NCBI GenBank assembly: GCA_947652605.1 | Contig: OX393576.1 | Location: forward strand, 9,884,575-9,948,574 | Origin: Elmis aenea | Taxonomy: Eukaryota > Arthropoda > Insecta > Coleoptera > Elmidae | Direction: 5' to 3' | Length of the DNA stretch: 64,000 nt | Shown here: positions 60,059 through 64,000 of the stretch, piece after piece | Layout of the letters: each line of letters opens with the position of its first letter | Position numbering within the stretch: the first letter of the stretch is position 1 | Position numbers and translations under genes: made by a program | The notes under the pieces: model-generated | Databases searched by the model: none | Seen by the model: the letters and a program-made list of their open reading frames with translations, nothing else | Told to the model about the DNA's origin: nothing

Positions 60059-60804
60059 CTAAAATATAATTCTTGCATTAGTGGCAAGCACATAGTAAAC
60101 TTGTTTGTTTGTAAACAACTCAAAAAAATATAAAAATTTGAATTATGTTAATAAAAACTTCATTTAAATTACAATTGTGTGATATATTTATAAAATCAAT
60201 GATAATCGAAAAAAGAAGACTGAATCAATTCAACGGAGATTGATGACAACATTAAATGCAGAATAAAAAGTTACAGTGGCGCTTATGAAATTTAAAAATG
60301 TTCGTAAATAAAAAAGTTGTAGCGAAAAAAACAAAAAATTAATTTATCAGATTTTATGAAAATGGTTGCAGACATCTGAAATCACTTTTGATCTTATTAG
60401 TCCACACAAAATTTTGCACCTTGGCCAAATTTAAACTTATGCCCTAGCTCAAGGATTCCCAATGGAGTCTATGGAGTTTTGAAAGAGGTCGATGGAACTA
60501 GAGAGATCGATTGGGGTTCAATAAACAAATCAAATAGTCAAATACTTTATTGAACTGTTTTTGAAAATTTCAGAAAATTTTTAAATACCTAGTAAGAACA
60601 ATAACAATCATGTGGGAGTTTTTTTAACCGAAATATTCATATTTTTTTAACGATATTGTTAGCAAAGCAAAGAAAATCTTTGGTTCGTAGAATTTGTCCA
60701 GTGACTACTCAGACATGTCTATTCACTATGGTGGTCGATTTAGACCATGCCATAGACATTCCAAGGGAGTCGATTAAAAAATATATTTTTATATAAGCTA
60801 CACG
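60059..60804. other. Upstream region of identified helicase exons, no gene seen
   Basis: The region is AT-rich DNA. It must contain at least part of the intron leading to the missing 5' exon. No convincing exon with phase 0 at its donor was found. Confidence 0.5.
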
Positions 60805-61062
60805 CAGTGGTTTCCAACCTGTGGGGCGCGAGGCTATTGCTAGGGGGGCGCGCAGCTGTTACCAAAATATAATTTTTTAATACAAACAAACAAAACGAAC
60901 TTTGTTTATACAGAATATGGTGTATTGTTTTGTAGTCCATTAAATAATTCTTATTTATCAGAACCGTATTTATGAAAATAGATTGTAACAAAAAGTGAGG
61001 GGGGCGCAAAAATTTTTTTTTAAAAAAGGGGGGCGTAGGTACAAAAAGGTTGGAAACCACTG
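60805..61062. mobile_element. hAT-like MITE, cagtggtttccaacc ends
   Basis: Termini cagtggtttccaacctg and aaggttggaaaccactg are reverse complements. The cagtggttyccaacc end is typical of hAT elements in animals. The flanks share only gctaca, offset by one or two bases, so no clean 8-bp duplication is visible. The sub-terminal regions are GC-rich (ggggggcgcg). Confidence 0.7.
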
Positions 61063-61088
61063 CGCTACAGGGACTCAATGCAAGAAAG

Positions 61089-61172
61089 GGGGAACCCCTG
61101 AGCAGAACTTAAGTAAGGGGAACCCCTGAGCAGCACCTTGAGAGGGGAACCCCTGAGCAGCACCTAAGGTAA
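61089..61172 (+). repeat. Three-copy ~28-bp minisatellite
   Basis: The unit ggggaacccctgagcag plus about 11 bp recurs at 61089, 61117 and 61144. It contains the palindrome ggggaacccc and lies just outside the hAT-like MITE. Confidence 0.85.
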
Positions 61173-64000
61173 GAGGACTTTCATGATAGGATTCTAGCAT
61201 TAGCAATGAAGTTAGCCACATATCCAATGGGATATATACAGAGGTACCCTAAATCCAGTGATAAGGTACGCCATCTATAAAAATTGAAATTAACAAGAAA
61301 TTCCCACATACGTAACGTGTGACATAAAAACTGATTTACGTTACCATTAGATGTCAAATCCACACAATTAATAAAGGCATTAAGTAGGCACCAAAACCCA
61401 GTACTTTATATTTGGTACACTCCATAAATCTCGCACACTTTGTGACAGCGAGGATGGGAAGGAGGAGATGGTGTGGGTACGATAAATATATGCAAGAAAC
61501 TTACCCGGTAAGAACTCATATTTAACCAAAATGTACGTAGGAACCTTATATACTTCACAGTTCACTTGGTTAAGTTTTTCAAAAATTCGACCTTGTACAA
61601 CGTAGTAGTGTTGCAAAGTCGCTTATCGAAACGATAAATTTTATATCTGAACATAATATGCTGAGCGTTAACTCAAAAAGTTCTAATGATAAACTGTTCT
61701 TATCAAAAAAAAGCTTGAAGGCTAAAAACTGATTAAAAACGTGATTGTATCATAGCATCATAATAGTACAAGGGCCATACGTGCGCAGAAAACAATGCGT
61801 TTACTTGCTGATACACACAAAAGTTTTATGCTTGAAATTAGCAGCACAGAACACATTAGCAGTGATAACCAAGAATGCATAGTGCAGGCAGACCTTGAGA
61901 TGTTTTCTGTATTGTAGGTTGCAGATACAGGTTGATTAAAATATGAGTTCAAATATTAGAATCTTTCTTTTGTTATAAAAGCTAGAGTATAGGTGCTTGC
62001 CATCTTGCCAAAGCTGCTAAAGGTTATGCTGATTACTATTATTCCGATTTTGGATATCTGCAACCTTCTTAAATGTAAACTAAAATACTACTTTAACTTT
62101 TTTATTTAGCATATTAAAAATTTCCTAAGAAAGTTGCAGAAACTTTTAATTCTACATGATCTAATCACATTTCTGCCAAGTCAATTACGTTTTAAAATTT
62201 ATACAAATAAAAAAGTTATAGCGAAACAACTACATGTCGAAGTTAAAGTTTTTTCTAGTTTTCATAAAATTGATGGCAGACATCTGAAATCAATAGGAAG
62301 TTGTTAAATTTTTGGTTTATAAGGGCCTAAAAAATTATCATGAAAGTTAAGCATGGTCTGGCATTTAAAAACAATGCTATTTCACAAGTTCAATATATTT
62401 TATAAATCTTTAAGTATAACAATATTACGTAAAAACAATAAATATAAGTTTGTACTACAAATTAACAGTAGGTATATCGTTCGTAAAAGTGCATTATAAT
62501 AGATCATCAATATTATATATTATATTATCAATAATACATCAATATTTTATAAGGTATCTGTATAAACAATGACTGTCGACTATTAATACTTCAATATGAT
62601 GTTTAATAGGATATGTTAAACAACGCAGGTATAAATTTCTGATACGTGTAAGCAGATATGGGACACTGTACACATACATTGTTATAAAATTTAATACAAT
62701 GATAACATTATTATTATTAAATTTATCAATATTTTGATTTTTATATTCATGCTCTAATTTATTTATCAATAAAAATAAATTATTTTATCTAGCACACAAT
62801 CTAAATTCGTACGAATAAATTAAAATCTATCGTTTAAACGATATAAATCAAATACATTGCACAATATTTAAACACATTCTACTTTAAAAATAGCTAAATA
62901 TGATATTAAACTAAACCGAATTCCACTTTTTTTTATGGAAAAAGATATGCATCTCAACTAACTTTAAAAATTGTAGTGGGGTTTTAATTATAGTTGCATA
63001 CAGGATTTTTTTAAGATGTTGCACACAATATTTTTAAAGTGAATTAAGGATTTCTAACAAAACATTTCCCAATGTATATTATTTCGTTAATTAAATGGTA
63101 TTAAAACAAAACAAAATTAGTAATAACATGTTTGTACAACTGCTTTATTGGGTGATTATAGCAAAAAAAAAACTGCAAATTAAATCTTTTGGAGTTTTTG
63201 TTAGTTTTACTTGGAATTGGTGCTACATATTTTAAATTCCTCGTACATTTTTACAAATCAATAAATATATATATGTAATCTATTCCCTTTTTACCCATAG
63301 GGTGTAAGGGCATGATATATATATATATATATATTGCACTTTAAATTGTAGATGCTACTGCAATAAATAATGTACCAACTTACTAAGTAGGTAGTTAAAA
63401 AGTAGCATATTGCCAACAGGTAAAATATTGGTTCAAATTAATTTGTTTCGGAATTTTATTACAAAATTCATTCGCTCAAATGTAAATCCTTATGTGACAA
63501 CATTTAATAGTTTAAATACTGAATTTAAGGATAAAATTATGTAATTAATTATTTACTTCTGTAAATATATCATTGGAAATTAACTAAATTCGAAAAAAGT
63601 TCCTTGGAATAATTTATTTTAATAGGCGTTGATCATAAGTAAAAAAAACTGTTTATAATCTCATTATTCTACGTATAAAAAGATTTTCCAGTTGCAGTAA
63701 CGTTACCCAATAATTTTCTTTAACTGTTCGCTTGTTTTTAAATCGACTGTTAACATTTTTACATAGTTTTGTGTAGCAAAAATAATATCAACATTTTGAC
63801 TTTTTAATGCAATATTATAAGCGCAAACCGTGCTAAAAATAGACAATAGTGTTATGTAATTATAATCCAATACAAGTACTTCAATTCCAATACATTATTG
63901 TTTTAAAAATGTTCGCTTGAATTCACATATATATAAAGAGAAATACTCTTTAAACTTTAAACATTTTTAGAAATTTTTAACTTTGTTAATAATTCTTGGT
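61173..64000. other. AT-rich DNA, no supported gene
   Basis: A solo terminus like that of the TTAA-flanked element occurs near 61230-61250. A minus-strand stretch at 61616-61507 starts with ATG, reads MQHYYVVQGRIFEKLNQ and ends at a consensus donor, gtaagt. It leaves a phase that does not fit the zinc-finger exon, so I do not call it. A (TA)n run lies at 63314-63334. Confidence 0.5.

Noticed and set aside
60740..61078. 112-codon minus-strand ORF
   Set aside because: It is translated from a hAT-like MITE and its flank, with no recognisable domain.
61380..61616. Possible first helicase exon MQHYYVVQGRIFEKLNQ with donor gtaagt
   Set aside because: It ends in a phase that puts a stop right at the start of the finger exon, and no intermediate exon was found. 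It may belong to another transcript.
63314..63334. TATA-like promoter in the (TA)n run
   Set aside because: It is a simple microsatellite with no gene in position to use it.

Overview
This window is AT-rich nuclear DNA from an insect. Two things point to that: a MOV10-family RNA helicase split by many short introns with consensus GT/AG sites, and a dense load of TA-flanked palindromic MITEs, hAT MITEs and decayed non-LTR retrotransposons. A beetle-like genome would fit, but that is an inference. No bacterial operons, tRNA, rRNA or CRISPR were seen.

Layout. 1-22959 is one satellite array of about 159-bp monomers that runs off the left edge and is organised into higher-order blocks. 22960-27020 is low-copy DNA with two candidate exons of an unrecognised plus-strand gene (24918-25075 and 26475-26722) and a decayed LINE between them. 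27021-31152 is a giant inverted repeat whose spacer carries a palindromic minisatellite. 31150-33090 is a patchwork of local duplications, two of which contain a stretch almost identical to the satellite core. 33090-34507 holds nothing recognisable.

35551-60058 (minus strand) is the main gene. I could join 18 exons into one continuous frame of 889 codons plus a stop. It covers a C2H2-like finger, the MOV10 N-terminal region and all the SF1 helicase motifs of a MOV10/Armitage-type RNA helicase. The start codon lies in a 5' exon I could not identify. Five introns are only 46-59 bp. Most of the others are inflated by transposable elements, often nested two or three deep, and one intron is about 71 bp once its MITE is removed. 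An oppositely oriented coiled-coil ORF with an exact 126-bp internal duplication (50474-51061) sits in the largest intron.

60059-64000 holds a hAT-like MITE, a short minisatellite and AT-rich DNA without a supported gene. The only recognisable function is RNA helicase activity in RNA silencing or RNP remodelling. The rest of the window is a record of satellite amplification and nested transposition.
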